A DNA stretch of 64,000 nucleotides, taken from Halobellus rufus (GTDB lineage: Archaea; Halobacteriota; Halobacteria; Halobacteriales; Haloferacaceae). This document shows positions 49,519-58,516 of the stretch, piece after piece. Within the stretch, counting starts at the first letter, position 1. The number at the start of each line of letters is the position of its first letter. The stretch lies in contig NZ_BBJO01000005.1 of assembly GCF_000739575.1 (NCBI RefSeq), forward strand, positions 1 to 64,000. Direction: 5' to 3'. Below the pieces are notes generated by a model that had not been told where the DNA came from, did no database searches, and saw only the letters and a list, made by a program, of their open reading frames with translations. A program made the translations under genes and the position numbers.

Positions 49519-51336
49519 TCACCCGAGGAGCGTCGGACCGAAGAGCAGCAACAACAGCGACAGCAGCATCGTCACGCCGATGCTCGTCGTGATCGTGCTC
49601 ACCACGCGGTTGCGGTTCGAGACGGGCAGCCGCGAGACGACCGCCTCGACGCTCGTCCGGAGGATCCGACCCCCGTCGAGCGGGTAGCCCGGAATGCAGT
49701 TGAACAGGCCGAGTTGGAGGTTGATCCAGCCCATCCAGAAGGAGACGTTCGCGAGGACGAACACCCCGGTTCCGAGGAAGCCCAGCGGTCCGCCGACGCT
49801 GTAGAAGTTGAACACGTTCGCGGTGAACCCGGGGAAGTTCGGAATCCCGAGCACCAACGAGGCGAGCGGCAGCACCAGCGAGACGTACACCGCCGCGAGC
49901 GGCGAGTCGCCGACCGCACCCGACAGCCCGACCGCGTCGGGACCGCCATCGCCGCCGAGCAGTTCGAGGTACGTGCCCGCCGGGTACGACTGCACCCCGA
50001 AGTCGGTCAGGAGCAGCCCGCTCGTCCCCGGGAAGATGTTGACGCCGAGGAAGCCGCTGCCGTCCCGCGGGTTCTCGCCGAGCGTCACCTCGTAGGTCTC
50101 GATCTCGCCGTCGTGATAGGCCTCGACGGCCACCGTCTCGCCCGGTTCGGTCCCGTCGAGCGCGCGGGTGAGTTCGGTCGACGAGACAACGCGCTCGCCG
50201 TCGATCGCGGTCACGACCACGCCCGGATCGGTCGGTGCGCCCGACGCCGCGAGCGGTCCGTCGTCGGCGATCCGCGTGAGGTACGCGCCGACCGGGACGG
50301 TCACGGTCCCGCGCTCGGTCTCCAGTTCGGCGAACCGGTCCTCGCCGACGGCCGAGGCGAACCCGGTGCGCGTGTAGACGGGCGTCCCGTTGACGGCCGT
50401 GACGGAGATCGGCTCCTCCTCCTCCGCGACGCTGAGGTTCGCGGGGTTGCCCGCGACGGACCCGGTCACGACGAGCGACCGCTCGACGTCGACCGCCCGT
50501 GACTCTCTCCCCGCGGCGCTCTCGCCGCCGTCGAGTTCGACCGTGACCGTCCGCTCGTCGGTCGAGAGCAGCGCGTCGTCCAGCGTGCTCTCGTTACCGA
50601 CGGGTGCGCCGCCGACGGCGGTGATCCGGTCGCCCTGCGCGATTCCCGCCTCCGCGGCGGGCGATCCGCCGTACGCGCCCTGGACGGCCATCCCGGGCGC
50701 GACGCCGACGCTCGCGATCACCGGGCCGAAGAGCAGCGCGAACGCGAGGAACGTCACGAAGAAGTTGTTCGTCACGCCGGCGGCGAACATCCGCGTCCGT
50801 CCGCCGCGGCTCGCCTCCCGCTGGCTCTCCTCGTCCGGTTGGACGAACGCGCCGAGCGGAACGATCGTGAACAGGAAGACGCCCATCGACTCGATGTCGA
50901 TCCCCTCGACGCGACAGAGGATGCCGTGTCCGCCCTCGTGGACGACGAGGCCGACCAGCAGTCCGAAGACGATCTCGGGGGCCACAGAGAGCGGGAGGAA
51001 GTCGTTGACGCCGGGGATGACGAGGAAGTTCTGCGGCTGATTCACCGACGAGGGCGCGGGCGGGTTCCTCGCGATCGCGATTCCCTGGACGAGGAGGAAG
51101 AAGAACATCCCCGCCATGATCACGAGCGCCGCGCCGACGCCGAGGTTGCTCCACGCCCGCCAGAACCGCTTCGGGGTCGCGATCCAGTCGATGAACTCGC
51201 GCCCGCGCTTGGTGTGTACCGTCGTGAACGGGCCCTGTACGCGGACCGAGTCGGGCAGCAGTCCGCGCTGTGAGAGGTACAACGCGGCCGCCGAGTACGC
51301 GGCGAGGCCGACGAGCACCCACAGAAGCGTATTCAT
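49519..51336 (-). CDS. Site-2 protease (M50 family) with PDZ domains
   Basis: This is a 605-residue intramembrane metalloprotease. Helices frame the zinc site HEGGH (133-137) and the distal LDGGR motif near residue 560 (PGYPLDGGR). Between them are two PDZ-like domains (about 220-305 and 370-465) that would sit outside the membrane and gate substrates. The family performs regulated cleavage of membrane-bound factors. The start at 51336 puts the first helix at the N-terminus; the open frame continues upstream through the intergenic repeat without coding character. Confidence 0.9.
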   Translation of the reverse strand: MNTLLWVLVGLAAYSAAALYLSQRGLLPDSVRVQGPFTTVHTKRGREFIDWIATPKRFWRAWSNLGVGAALVIMAGMFFFLLVQGIAIARNPPAPSSVNQPQNFLVIPGVNDFLPLSVAPEIVFGLLVGLVVHEGGHGILCRVEGIDIESMGVFLFTIVPLGAFVQPDEESQREASRGGRTRMFAAGVTNNFFVTFLAFALLFGPVIASVGVAPGMAVQGAYGGSPAAEAGIAQGDRITAVGGAPVGNESTLDDALLSTDERTVTVELDGGESAAGRESRAVDVERSLVVTGSVAGNPANLSVAEEEEPISVTAVNGTPVYTRTGFASAVGEDRFAELETERGTVTVPVGAYLTRIADDGPLAASGAPTDPGVVVTAIDGERVVSSTELTRALDGTEPGETVAVEAYHDGEIETYEVTLGENPRDGSGFLGVNIFPGTSGLLLTDFGVQSYPAGTYLELLGGDGGPDAVGLSGAVGDSPLAAVYVSLVLPLASLVLGIPNFPGFTANVFNFYSVGGPLGFLGTGVFVLANVSFWMGWINLQLGLFNCIPGYPLDGGRILRTSVEAVVSRLPVSNRNRVVSTITTSIGVTMLLSLLLLLFGPTLLG

Positions 51337-51377
51337 TGAGAGGAGCAAAGAGATGAGCGCCAAAAGGTGTTCCTCAT

Positions 51378-51540
51378 CCACCTTTTTACTGCGTCGGGTG
51401 CGCCTGACGGCGCACCCTCCTTGCAAAAAGCTGGACCAAAAAGGGTCCGCTCGGCTCGCATCCGCGAGCCTCGCGGTGCGATCACTGGTGGTTTCCGCCT
51501 CCGCGACAGCACCGCTCCGCACCACCTCCGCGACGGCGAC
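51378..51540. repeat. Intergenic repeat element, copy 1
   Basis: The element begins CCACCTTTTT, then a perfect 9-bp hairpin (GGGTGCGCC/GGCGCACCC, 51396-51417), GCAAAAA, CTGGA, AAAAAGG, and a 31-bp block (51447-51477) identical to 52201-52231. A looser GCGACAGCACCGCTCCGC tail follows. It lies directly upstream of the LURP-one-like gene. See copy 2. Confidence 0.8.
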
Positions 51541-51596
51541 GTACTGGCCTCCTTCGGTGCGAACCGTTTTAACCGATTCCGCAGAAAAGCCCCTCA

Positions 51597-52136
51597 ATGT
51601 TCGAGAGCCGCTCCTACGAGGTCCGCCAGAAGCTCGCGATCGGGAACAAATACCGCGTCTACGAGGGCGACACGCCGATCCTCGAATCCGCCCAGAAGAA
51701 ACTCCGCCTGAAGGAGGACTTCCGCTTCACGGACCCGGACTCCGGCGAGGAGCTGTTTCGAGTCAAAGCCGACAGTATGCTCGACATCTCGGCGGCCTAC
51801 GACATCGTCGACTCCCGGACCGACGAACCGGTCGGTTCGGTGAAGCGCGAGGCGATCTCGTTTTTCAAACACGAGTACACGCTTTTAGACCCCGACGGGA
51901 ACGTCGTCGCCACGATCCGCGAGGACAGCGTCCCGCTGGCGATCGCCCGCCGCCTGTTGACGACGTTGATCCCTTTCTCCTACGAGATCGTCACGCCCGA
52001 CGGCCGCAGCGTCGGGCAGGCGAAGGGCGCGTTCTCGCTCCGCGACAAGTACTCGATCGAACTCCGCGGCGACGACCTCGACCCCCGACTCGCCGTCGTC
52101 GGCGTCGTCGTCATCGACGCGATCGAAGAAAACTAA
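51597..52136 (+). CDS. LURP-one-related (scramblase-like beta-barrel) protein
   Basis: The 179-residue protein has repeated beta-strand pairs (YRVYEGDTPILES, FRVKADSML, YTLLDPDGNVVATI, YEIVTPDGRSVGQA) and a final hydrophobic helix (LAVVGVVVIDAI), the LOR/tubby-like fold. The fold binds lipids or acts as a sensor in plants and bacteria; no role is known here. It is bracketed by two copies of an intergenic repeat, and a TATA-like GTTTTAACC lies about 30 nt upstream of the start. Confidence 0.82.
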   Translation: MFESRSYEVRQKLAIGNKYRVYEGDTPILESAQKKLRLKEDFRFTDPDSGEELFRVKADSMLDISAAYDIVDSRTDEPVGSVKREAISFFKHEYTLLDPDGNVVATIREDSVPLAIARRLLTTLIPFSYEIVTPDGRSVGQAKGAFSLRDKYSIELRGDDLDPRLAVVGVVVIDAIEEN

Positions 52137-52290
52137 CCCACCTTTTTCCGGCGGAGGGGTCCTGTGGACCCCTCCGCGCAAAAACCTGGAGCGAAAAAGG
52201 CCGCTCGGCTCGCATCCGCGAGCCTCGCGGTACGATTGCTGGCGAATTCCGCGGCGGCGACAGCCCCGCTTCCGCGACGGCACCGCTCCG
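52137..52290. repeat. Intergenic repeat element, copy 2
   Basis: The layout is the same as copy 1: CCACCTTTTT, a perfect 12-bp hairpin (52151-52162 with 52166-52177, 3-nt loop), GCAAAAA, CCTGGA, AAAAAGG, and the 31-bp block 52201-52231 identical to copy 1. The hairpin stems of the two copies differ in sequence but not in position, so structure is conserved over sequence. The tail GCGACAGCCCCGCTTCCGCGACGG is about 75-80 percent like copy 1 by eye. Confidence 0.8.
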
Positions 52291-52310
52291 CCCCGCTCCG
52301 CAACGCGCCG

Positions 52311-53957
52311 CTACGACTCGCGGCGCAGTCTGGCGACGACGAACTCGGTGTCGAGTTCGCCGAGGAACTCTCCCAGTCTGGGGCCCTGCGGCTGATCGAA
52401 GAAGAGCAGATAGCCCGCCTGGAAGAAGTCGCCGACCTCGATCCCGTGGTCTCTGGCGGTCTCGTACATCTCGCCTTGGATCTCCTCGCCGTCGTGACCC
52501 GCCTCGACGAAGTCCGCGAGGTCGTCGAGCGCGGCGGCGACGTCGGCGTCGAGATCGACGTCCGGGAGGTCCTCCTGAAGCCGGTAGTTGTACGCGTTGT
52601 CCTCGCGGACCGCCCACGCGCGCGCTCGATCGACCCGTTCGAGCGCCTCCTCGATCGCCCACTCGGGCGTCTCGTCGTCGAAGTACCCCTCGTTTCGGGC
52701 CATCTCGATCCGCAGGTCGCGGTCGTCGGTCATCCCGAGGACCGCAGCGAAGGTGTAGGGCAGGCGGACGCGGTCCTCGCGGACTTCCTCGACGACGAAC
52801 GGGTACGCCCGCTCGGCGAACGCGGTGAGCGCCTCGTCGTCGACGTCGCCGAAGTACGCCCGCTCGAAGCGGTCGAAGTCGTCGACGAGTTGGTCCAGCC
52901 GAGAGACGTCGAGGTCCCGTGCCTTCCGCGGGTTCAGCGCGAAGAAGTACTTCAGGACCTCCGGTTCGAGCAGGTCGAGCATCTCCGCGACCGTGACGAT
53001 GTTTCCGGCCGACGACGAGAGCGCCTCGCCGTTGAGCGTGAACCACTCGTAGACCATCGGAACGGGCGGTTCGACCCCGAGGACGTTGCGCGCGATGTCC
53101 TCGCCGGAGGGCCACGACCCCTCGGCGTGGTCCTTCCCGAACGGCTCGAAGTCGACGCCCAACACCTGCCACTGCGCGGGCCACTCGAAGCGCCACGGGA
53201 GCTTCCCGTCGCGGAACGTCGCGGTCCCCTCGTGGCCGCAGCCCTCGATGGTGTTGTCGCCGACGGTCATATCCGTGCAGACGTACTCGACGGTTCGGGC
53301 CTCGACGTCGACGGCGGTGACCGTCTCGGTGATCTTCCCGCAGTTCTCACAGACCGGGTTGAACGGGACGTAGTCGTCGTCGACCTTCGATTGGTACTTC
53401 GAGAGCACCTCGCGGGCGTTCTCGACGTCGTCGAGGACGTGCGCTACGACGTCGTCGAACTCGCCCGACTCGTACATCTCGGTGTTCGAGAGCATCTCGA
53501 CCGGGATTCCGAGCCGGTCGGCGTCGGCTTTCAAGAGCGCGGCGAAGTGCGCCGCGTACGATTCGGACTCGCCGAACGGGTCGGGGATGTCGGTGTAGGG
53601 CTTGCCGAGGTTCCGACCGAGCGCGCCCGCGTCGACGTCGCCGAGGCCGACGATGTTGCCGTCGACGTCCGCGAGCTTTCGGGGGAGCTTCCGCAGCGGG
53701 TCGCGGTCGTCGCTGGTGAACACCTGCCGGACCTCGTGGCCGCGTTCGCGCAGGACGGCGGCGACGAAGTACCCGCGCATAATCTCGTTGAAGTTGCCGA
53801 GGTGGGCGACGCCCGAGGGAGAGACGCCGCCCTTGATGACGATCGGTTCCTCGGGGTCTCGCGCCTCGATCTCGTCGGCGACCTCGTCGGCCCAGAACGC
53901 GCGGCGCGCCTCGTCGCTGTCGTCGCGGTCGTCACCGAAAGTTGCGTCCCCGGACAT
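52311..53957 (-). CDS. lysS: Lysyl-tRNA synthetase, class I
   Basis: The 548-residue enzyme charges tRNA-Lys. The class I signature HIGH appears as SGVAHLGNFNE, and the KMSKS loop as ALSSSAGNIV. Zinc-type Cys (CENCG) and the GHEG segment occur in the middle. Class I LysRS is the usual form in haloarchaea. It starts 3 nt after pyrH, in one operon. The C-terminal end reaches the intergenic repeat. Confidence 0.95.
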   Translation of the reverse strand: MSGDATFGDDRDDSDEARRAFWADEVADEIEARDPEEPIVIKGGVSPSGVAHLGNFNEIMRGYFVAAVLRERGHEVRQVFTSDDRDPLRKLPRKLADVDGNIVGLGDVDAGALGRNLGKPYTDIPDPFGESESYAAHFAALLKADADRLGIPVEMLSNTEMYESGEFDDVVAHVLDDVENAREVLSKYQSKVDDDYVPFNPVCENCGKITETVTAVDVEARTVEYVCTDMTVGDNTIEGCGHEGTATFRDGKLPWRFEWPAQWQVLGVDFEPFGKDHAEGSWPSGEDIARNVLGVEPPVPMVYEWFTLNGEALSSSAGNIVTVAEMLDLLEPEVLKYFFALNPRKARDLDVSRLDQLVDDFDRFERAYFGDVDDEALTAFAERAYPFVVEEVREDRVRLPYTFAAVLGMTDDRDLRIEMARNEGYFDDETPEWAIEEALERVDRARAWAVREDNAYNYRLQEDLPDVDLDADVAAALDDLADFVEAGHDGEEIQGEMYETARDHGIEVGDFFQAGYLLFFDQPQGPRLGEFLGELDTEFVVARLRRES

Positions 53958-53960
53958 CGA

Positions 53961-54680
53961 TTACCCCTGCGCCCAGTAGGTCGGCTCGCCCTCGACGCCG
54001 TCCGGCACGACGTCGGTCCCGTCGTGCTCACCGCGGAGGACGGCGCTCTCGATCCGCTTCGGATCGGTGCCGTCGAGGACGATCGTACGCATCTCCGAGC
54101 GCTCGATGAGCTTCGCGGCCAGGAGATCGACCGGCGCGGACGCGCCCGCGTCGCGGCTCATCGGCGCGATCACGTCGACGAGTTCGCGGCCGGTGAGCGT
54201 CCCGTACTTCTCGGCGCTCGGATCGGTGCTGGGGTCGGCGCTGTAGACGCCGTCGACGCTCGTCGCGTACACGAGGAGGTCCGCGTCGACGTACTCGGCC
54301 AGCGCGGCGGCGACGGCGTCGGTCGTCTGTCCGGGCATCACGCCGCCCATCACGGAGACGTCGCCGCGGCGGATCGCGTCCCCGGCGTCCTCGTAGTCTC
54401 GCGCGACTTTCGGATCGACGTTCGCGCCGAGCGAGGCGATGAGCAGCCGGGCGTTGATCCGGGTCACGTCGATCCCGATCTGGTCCAACTGGACCTCGTT
54501 CGCGCCGAGCTCTCGGGCCGTCCCGATGTAATCGCGGGCGACGCCGCCGCCGCCGACGACCGCACCGATCTCACAGCCCTCCTCTACGAGCGTCTCGACC
54601 ACCGCTGCGTGTCCCTCGACGCGTCCGGCGTCGAGGTCCGGGGCGAGAACGCTCCCCCCGATAGAAACGACGACTCTCAT
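53961..54680 (-). CDS. pyrH: Uridylate kinase
   Basis: The 239-residue archaeal-type UMP kinase phosphorylates UMP to UDP in pyrimidine synthesis. Motifs are VVVSIGGSVLAPD, GAVVGGGGVARDYI, the GGVMPGQTTDAVAA loop, and VYATSVDGVYSADP with DPSA. It is the first gene of the pyrH-lysS unit and diverges from the moaE fusion across 180 bp. Confidence 0.95.
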   Translation of the reverse strand: MRVVVSIGGSVLAPDLDAGRVEGHAAVVETLVEEGCEIGAVVGGGGVARDYIGTARELGANEVQLDQIGIDVTRINARLLIASLGANVDPKVARDYEDAGDAIRRGDVSVMGGVMPGQTTDAVAAALAEYVDADLLVYATSVDGVYSADPSTDPSAEKYGTLTGRELVDVIAPMSRDAGASAPVDLLAAKLIERSEMRTIVLDGTDPKRIESAVLRGEHDGTDVVPDGVEGEPTYWAQG

Positions 54681-54860
54681 TGCTCCGTCGTTGCCGCGAA
54701 CCGGGCTTAAGGGTTGTCAACCGCGAACGGCGACGGGGGCGCTCGGACCGGACGAGCGGCCGCTCGGCGGCCCGATCACCTCGGAGAGAGGACTGCTGTG
54801 GTGGCCTCCCGGCTGTCACAGCCGACAGTATCAAGCCGGTCGACGCCCCGATTTCGGAGT

Positions 54861-55646
54861 ATGCAACTACTCGGTGTCGTCGGCCCCGAGGCGCGATCGC
54901 TCTGCGAGCAGCTCTCCGCGCATCTGGACGGGCGCGTCGCTATCGTCGAGCGCCTCTCCCGCGGCGGAGTGAGCCCGCCGGACAGCGACGTCGATACAGT
55001 CTACGAACTCGACCCCGACGGTGCGTGGGCGGCCTCGGGAGCGGACCGCACGCTCGACGACGTACTCGACGATTTGGCGGCGACGTACGATCACGCCCTC
55101 CTCGTCGGATTCCCCGACGCCGACGCGCCGACTGTCGCCCTCGGCGACGCCGGCGTCGAGGAGCCGACGATCGAGGCCGAGACCGCCGACGCCGTCGACG
55201 TCGGCGAGGCGGTCGACGCCCTCGCGGCGGCGGAACCGCACGTCACGCTCGAAACGCTCGTCGAGCGGGTGAAGGCGTCACCGCGGGCGGCACATGCGGG
55301 CGCGATCGCGACCTTCACGGGCCGCGTTCGAACCAAAGACGGCGAGGGCGATCCCGAGACGCTCAGCCTGACCTTCGAGAAGTACGAGGGCGTCGCCGAG
55401 GAGCGGCTCCGCTCGATCGAGTCGGAACTGATGGAGCGCGACGGCGTCGAGGAGGTCGCGATGTTCCACCGGACGGGGACGATCGAGTCGGGCGAGGACA
55501 TCGTCTTCGTCGTCGTGCTCGCTGGGCACCGCGAGGAAGCGTTCGAGACCGTCTCCGACGGGATCGACCGACTGAAAGACGAGGTCCCGATCTTCAAGCA
55601 CGAGACCACCGTCGAAGAGGACTTCTGGGTCCACGACAGGTCCTGA
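54861..55646 (+). CDS. moaE: Molybdopterin synthase large subunit MoaE with MobB-like N-terminus
   Basis: The 261-residue protein is a fusion. The C-terminal half (about 130-261) is MoaE: AHAGAIATFTGRVRT, LTFEKYEGVAEERL, VAMFHRTGTIESGEDIVFV and the FKHETTVEEDFWV end; it converts precursor Z to molybdopterin with MoaD. The N-terminal 110 residues resemble a MobB GTPase-like domain, but the loop reads GVVGPEARSLC, without the GKT/S of a P-loop, so nucleotide binding is doubtful. Confidence 0.88.
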   Translation: MQLLGVVGPEARSLCEQLSAHLDGRVAIVERLSRGGVSPPDSDVDTVYELDPDGAWAASGADRTLDDVLDDLAATYDHALLVGFPDADAPTVALGDAGVEEPTIEAETADAVDVGEAVDALAAAEPHVTLETLVERVKASPRAAHAGAIATFTGRVRTKDGEGDPETLSLTFEKYEGVAEERLRSIESELMERDGVEEVAMFHRTGTIESGEDIVFVVVLAGHREEAFETVSDGIDRLKDEVPIFKHETTVEEDFWVHDRS

Positions 55647-55946
55647 TCGGCGACCGTCTTCGAGTCTCTCCCCTCCGAGGACCGGCCGGAAACCTGTATT
55701 TTTCACCACCAGGACGGTGAAACAATCTCTCAGACTGCCGTTTTACTGATCCCGCAGCGGTTTTATATTCGAGAATAAATAGAACGAAATAAATTCTCAC
55801 AGAGCAGGATAAAATTTCTAAAGGTCGAAAAGAGCACAGTGAAAATTCGTTTTTATCGCCAAAATCGCTAAATAGAGCCGAATTGCACCTAACGTTCCTC
55901 CGTTTATATACTCCCCCGGCGACAAAGCGTGAGTGAGGTCACACAG
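55647..55946. other. AT-rich intergenic promoter region
   Basis: The 300 bp are unusually A/T-rich, with several TATA-like stretches (GTTTTATATTCGAG near 55759, GGATAAAATTTC near 55808). A clear TTTATATA at 55903-55910 precedes the next gene. No gene is seen. The density of promoter-like motifs suggests strong or complex regulation. Confidence 0.5.
55903..55910 (+). promoter_or_regulatory. TATA box of the DUF7123-like gene
   Basis: TTTATATA is centred about 40 nt before the ATG at 55947 and about 22 nt before an alternative GTG at 55929. Confidence 0.55.
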
Positions 55947-56216
55947 ATGAGCGCAACCGCGACACCCTCCACCGAACCCGTCAGCGACGAGATGTCCAAA
56001 GAAGAGCGGCTGAAGTCGTACCTGCTCGCGAAGGCAGAAGACGGCGAGATGTACTTCAAATCGAAGTTCATCGCCGACGAGGTCGGCCTCTCGCCGAAGG
56101 AGATCGGCGCGCTGATGGTGAAACTGAGCGACTCCGCCTCCGAACTGACCGTCGAGAAGTGGTCGTACACGAGCGCGACCACCTGGCGGATCGAACCCGC
56201 AGGAAACTCGGCGTAA
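55947..56216 (+). CDS. DUF7123-like winged-helix protein
   Basis: The 89-residue protein has an acidic N-terminus and a helix-turn-helix-like core (MSKEERLKSYLLAKAEDGEMYFKSKFIADEVGLSPKEIGALMVKL) ending in TTWRIEPA, as in small haloarchaeal DUF7123 proteins. A DNA-binding role is suggested by the fold only. The ATG at 55947 is used; a GTG at 55929 (adding six residues) would fit the TATA box for a leaderless message. Confidence 0.75.
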   Translation: MSATATPSTEPVSDEMSKEERLKSYLLAKAEDGEMYFKSKFIADEVGLSPKEIGALMVKLSDSASELTVEKWSYTSATTWRIEPAGNSA

Positions 56217-56389
56217 CGCTCCCACCGACCGCGGTGTGTTCGTCCTCGCACCGCCCTGGTCCCCCCTTTTCCCCCGTTTCCACCTGGTAGCCACCGGCTC
56301 GCCCTCTCGTGTCGTCCGCTCCTTCTCTGTTGGACCCGACAGCCCCGCTGTCGTGGCGTTTATCCGGACGTGTGCCGTATCTGGTGGTG

Positions 56390-57529
56390 ATGGAATCCCC
56401 GGAATCGGCGGCCGAACCGCCGATCGAGGCCCTGCAATCGGTCTTTCACCTCCACGAGACCCGACGCGACGGCGACCGCGTCCTGATCTTCGGGGAGTCG
56501 CTGGTCCCAGAGCGGATGCTGATCGAGGAGGCGTGGACGCCGTTCCGCGAGGCCGGATACGAGATACAGGTCACCTCGACGCGGGACGGCCGCGAGGACG
56601 TCGTCATCGCCCGTCCGGTCGGTCAGGGCATCGACGGCGTCCCGTGGAAGAACCTCGCGCTCTTCGCGGCGACGATCGTCTCGACGCTCGTCGTCGGCTC
56701 GCTGACGTGGTATTACACCCCGCTTTCGGAACTTCTCGCCGACCCGCTCCTGCTCTTTCGGGCGTGGCCGTTCACGGCGGCTATCCTCGGCGTGCTCGCG
56801 ACCCACGAACTCGGTCACTACGCGATGGGGCGCTATCACGGCGTCGACGTGTCGCTGCCGTACGTGATCCCCTTCATCTTCCCGTTCGGGACCCTCGGTG
56901 CAGTCATCCGGATGCGCGGACAGATGCCCGACCGGAAGGCGCTCTTCGACATCGGCGTCGCGGGACCGCTCGCCGGGCTCGTCGCTACGGTCGTCGTCAC
57001 CGCTATCGGGCTCTCGCTGCCGCCGATCACGGTTCCGGAGTGGGCGATTCAGGGCTCCGGGCAGGTGATCGTGTTCAACAACCCGCCGCTCTTGGACCTC
57101 ATCGCCGGCGCGCTCGGCCGCCCGACCGAGTACACGGACCCGACGACGGCGGTCAACCCCGTCGTCATCGGCGGCTGGGTCGGGATGTTCTTCACCGTCT
57201 TGAACCTCCTGCCGGTCGGTCAGTTGGACGGCGGCCACATCCTCCGCGCGATGGTCGGTGAGTCCCAAGAGCGCGTCGCGGCGATCGTTCCGGCGGTCCT
57301 GTTCGGTCTCGCGGCGTACCTCTACTACGGCCTCGGCTACGCGCTCAACGAGTCGGTCGGGCTGTGGGGCTTCTGGGGGCTGCTCTCGGCGCTCGTGGCG
57401 TTCAAGGGGCCGGCCCACCCCGTCGACGACTCACCGCTCGGAACCGCGCGGATCGCCCTCGGGGTCGCGACCTTCGCCCTCGGCGCGCTCTGTTTCCTCC
57501 TCGTTCCCGTCGAGATTATGTCGGTGTGA
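56390..57529 (+). CDS. Site-2 protease (M50 family), no PDZ domain
   Basis: This 379-residue intramembrane metalloprotease has a soluble N-terminal domain (about 1-85), then six or more helices with HELGH (139-143) and the distal GQLDGGH (D280). It lacks a PDZ insert and so differs in class from the enzyme at 49519-51336. The start at 56390 (MESPESAAEPP) was preferred to the upstream open frame. It converges with thiL (17-nt gap). Confidence 0.9.
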   Translation: MESPESAAEPPIEALQSVFHLHETRRDGDRVLIFGESLVPERMLIEEAWTPFREAGYEIQVTSTRDGREDVVIARPVGQGIDGVPWKNLALFAATIVSTLVVGSLTWYYTPLSELLADPLLLFRAWPFTAAILGVLATHELGHYAMGRYHGVDVSLPYVIPFIFPFGTLGAVIRMRGQMPDRKALFDIGVAGPLAGLVATVVVTAIGLSLPPITVPEWAIQGSGQVIVFNNPPLLDLIAGALGRPTEYTDPTTAVNPVVIGGWVGMFFTVLNLLPVGQLDGGHILRAMVGESQERVAAIVPAVLFGLAAYLYYGLGYALNESVGLWGFWGLLSALVAFKGPAHPVDDSPLGTARIALGVATFALGALCFLLVPVEIMSV

Positions 57530-57546
57530 CCCGCCGACGGCGTGTC

Positions 57547-58419
57547 TCACTCGTGCGTGTACCCCTCGTCGGCCAGCGGCTCGCCGTCCATCCGGACTCC
57601 CTCCTCGACGACGTCGCCGACGACCGTCAACGGCACGCCGAGGGCGTCTCGCGCGTCGTCGACCGCCCCGGCCGGTAGCGTGCAGACGAGTTCGAAGTCC
57701 TCCCCGACCGTCGTCGCCATCCGTCGTCGATCCGCCCCGTCGTCGGCGTAGTCGTCGACGGCGTCGTGAACCGGGACCGCCTCCCACGAGACCTCGAACC
57801 CGACGTCTGAGGCCTCCGCGAGCTGGTGGAGTGACCGTGCGAGGCCGTCCGAGGAGTCCATCATCGCGGTCGCGTGCGGCGCGAGCGCGACGCCAGCGGC
57901 CACGCGCGGCGAGAACTGAAAGAGGTCGTTCCCGCGCTCGACGTCGTCGGCGTCGAAGGCCCGCAGCCCCGCTGCAGTCCGGCCGAGCGCGCCGGTCACG
58001 CAGACGACCTCACCCGGGTTCGCCTCCGAGCGGCGGACAGGCGCGTCGGTCTCGCCGAGCGCCGTCGTCGACACGGTGAACTCCGCGGTGGTGTCGAGGT
58101 CGCCGCCGACGTACTCCGCGTCGACGGACTCGCAGACGTCGACCGCGCCGTCGAGGAACGCGTCGAGTTCGGACGCCTCCAGCGTCGGTGCTGCGTAGGC
58201 GGCGACCGCCGCGGTCGCCGTCGCTCCCATCGCGGCGACGTCCGAGAGCGACGCGCCGACGGCGCGCCAGCCCGCGGTGTAGCGGGTCGTCCCCGGCGGG
58301 AAGTCCGCCGACTCGTGGAGCATATCGATCGTCACGACGAGGCCGTCCACGACGGCGGCGTCGTCGCCGGCGGCCGGGAGCAACGCCGCGATCCGGCGGA
58401 GCGCCGAGCGTTCGTCCAT
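57547..58419 (-). CDS. thiL: Thiamine-monophosphate kinase
   Basis: The 290-residue enzyme makes thiamine diphosphate from thiamine monophosphate. Motifs are GDDAAVVDG, TIDMLHESADFP, GWRAVGASLSDVAAMGA, the GGDLDTT loop, MMDSSDGLARSL and TTVGEDFELV near the C-terminus. The opening DERSALRRIAALLP is the usual N-terminus, so the start is 58419. It diverges from the YbhN-like gene across 97 bp. Confidence 0.93.
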   Translation of the reverse strand: MDERSALRRIAALLPAAGDDAAVVDGLVVTIDMLHESADFPPGTTRYTAGWRAVGASLSDVAAMGATATAAVAAYAAPTLEASELDAFLDGAVDVCESVDAEYVGGDLDTTAEFTVSTTALGETDAPVRRSEANPGEVVCVTGALGRTAAGLRAFDADDVERGNDLFQFSPRVAAGVALAPHATAMMDSSDGLARSLHQLAEASDVGFEVSWEAVPVHDAVDDYADDGADRRRMATTVGEDFELVCTLPAGAVDDARDALGVPLTVVGDVVEEGVRMDGEPLADEGYTHE

Positions 58420-58516
58420 AGCGGTTCCTGCGATGCGGGCGGGCAAAAAGCCGACGTCACGGGTTTCGTGCCACTGTTTCGATGGCTTGATGCCCCGAGG
58501 ACCGGACGGTAGACCC

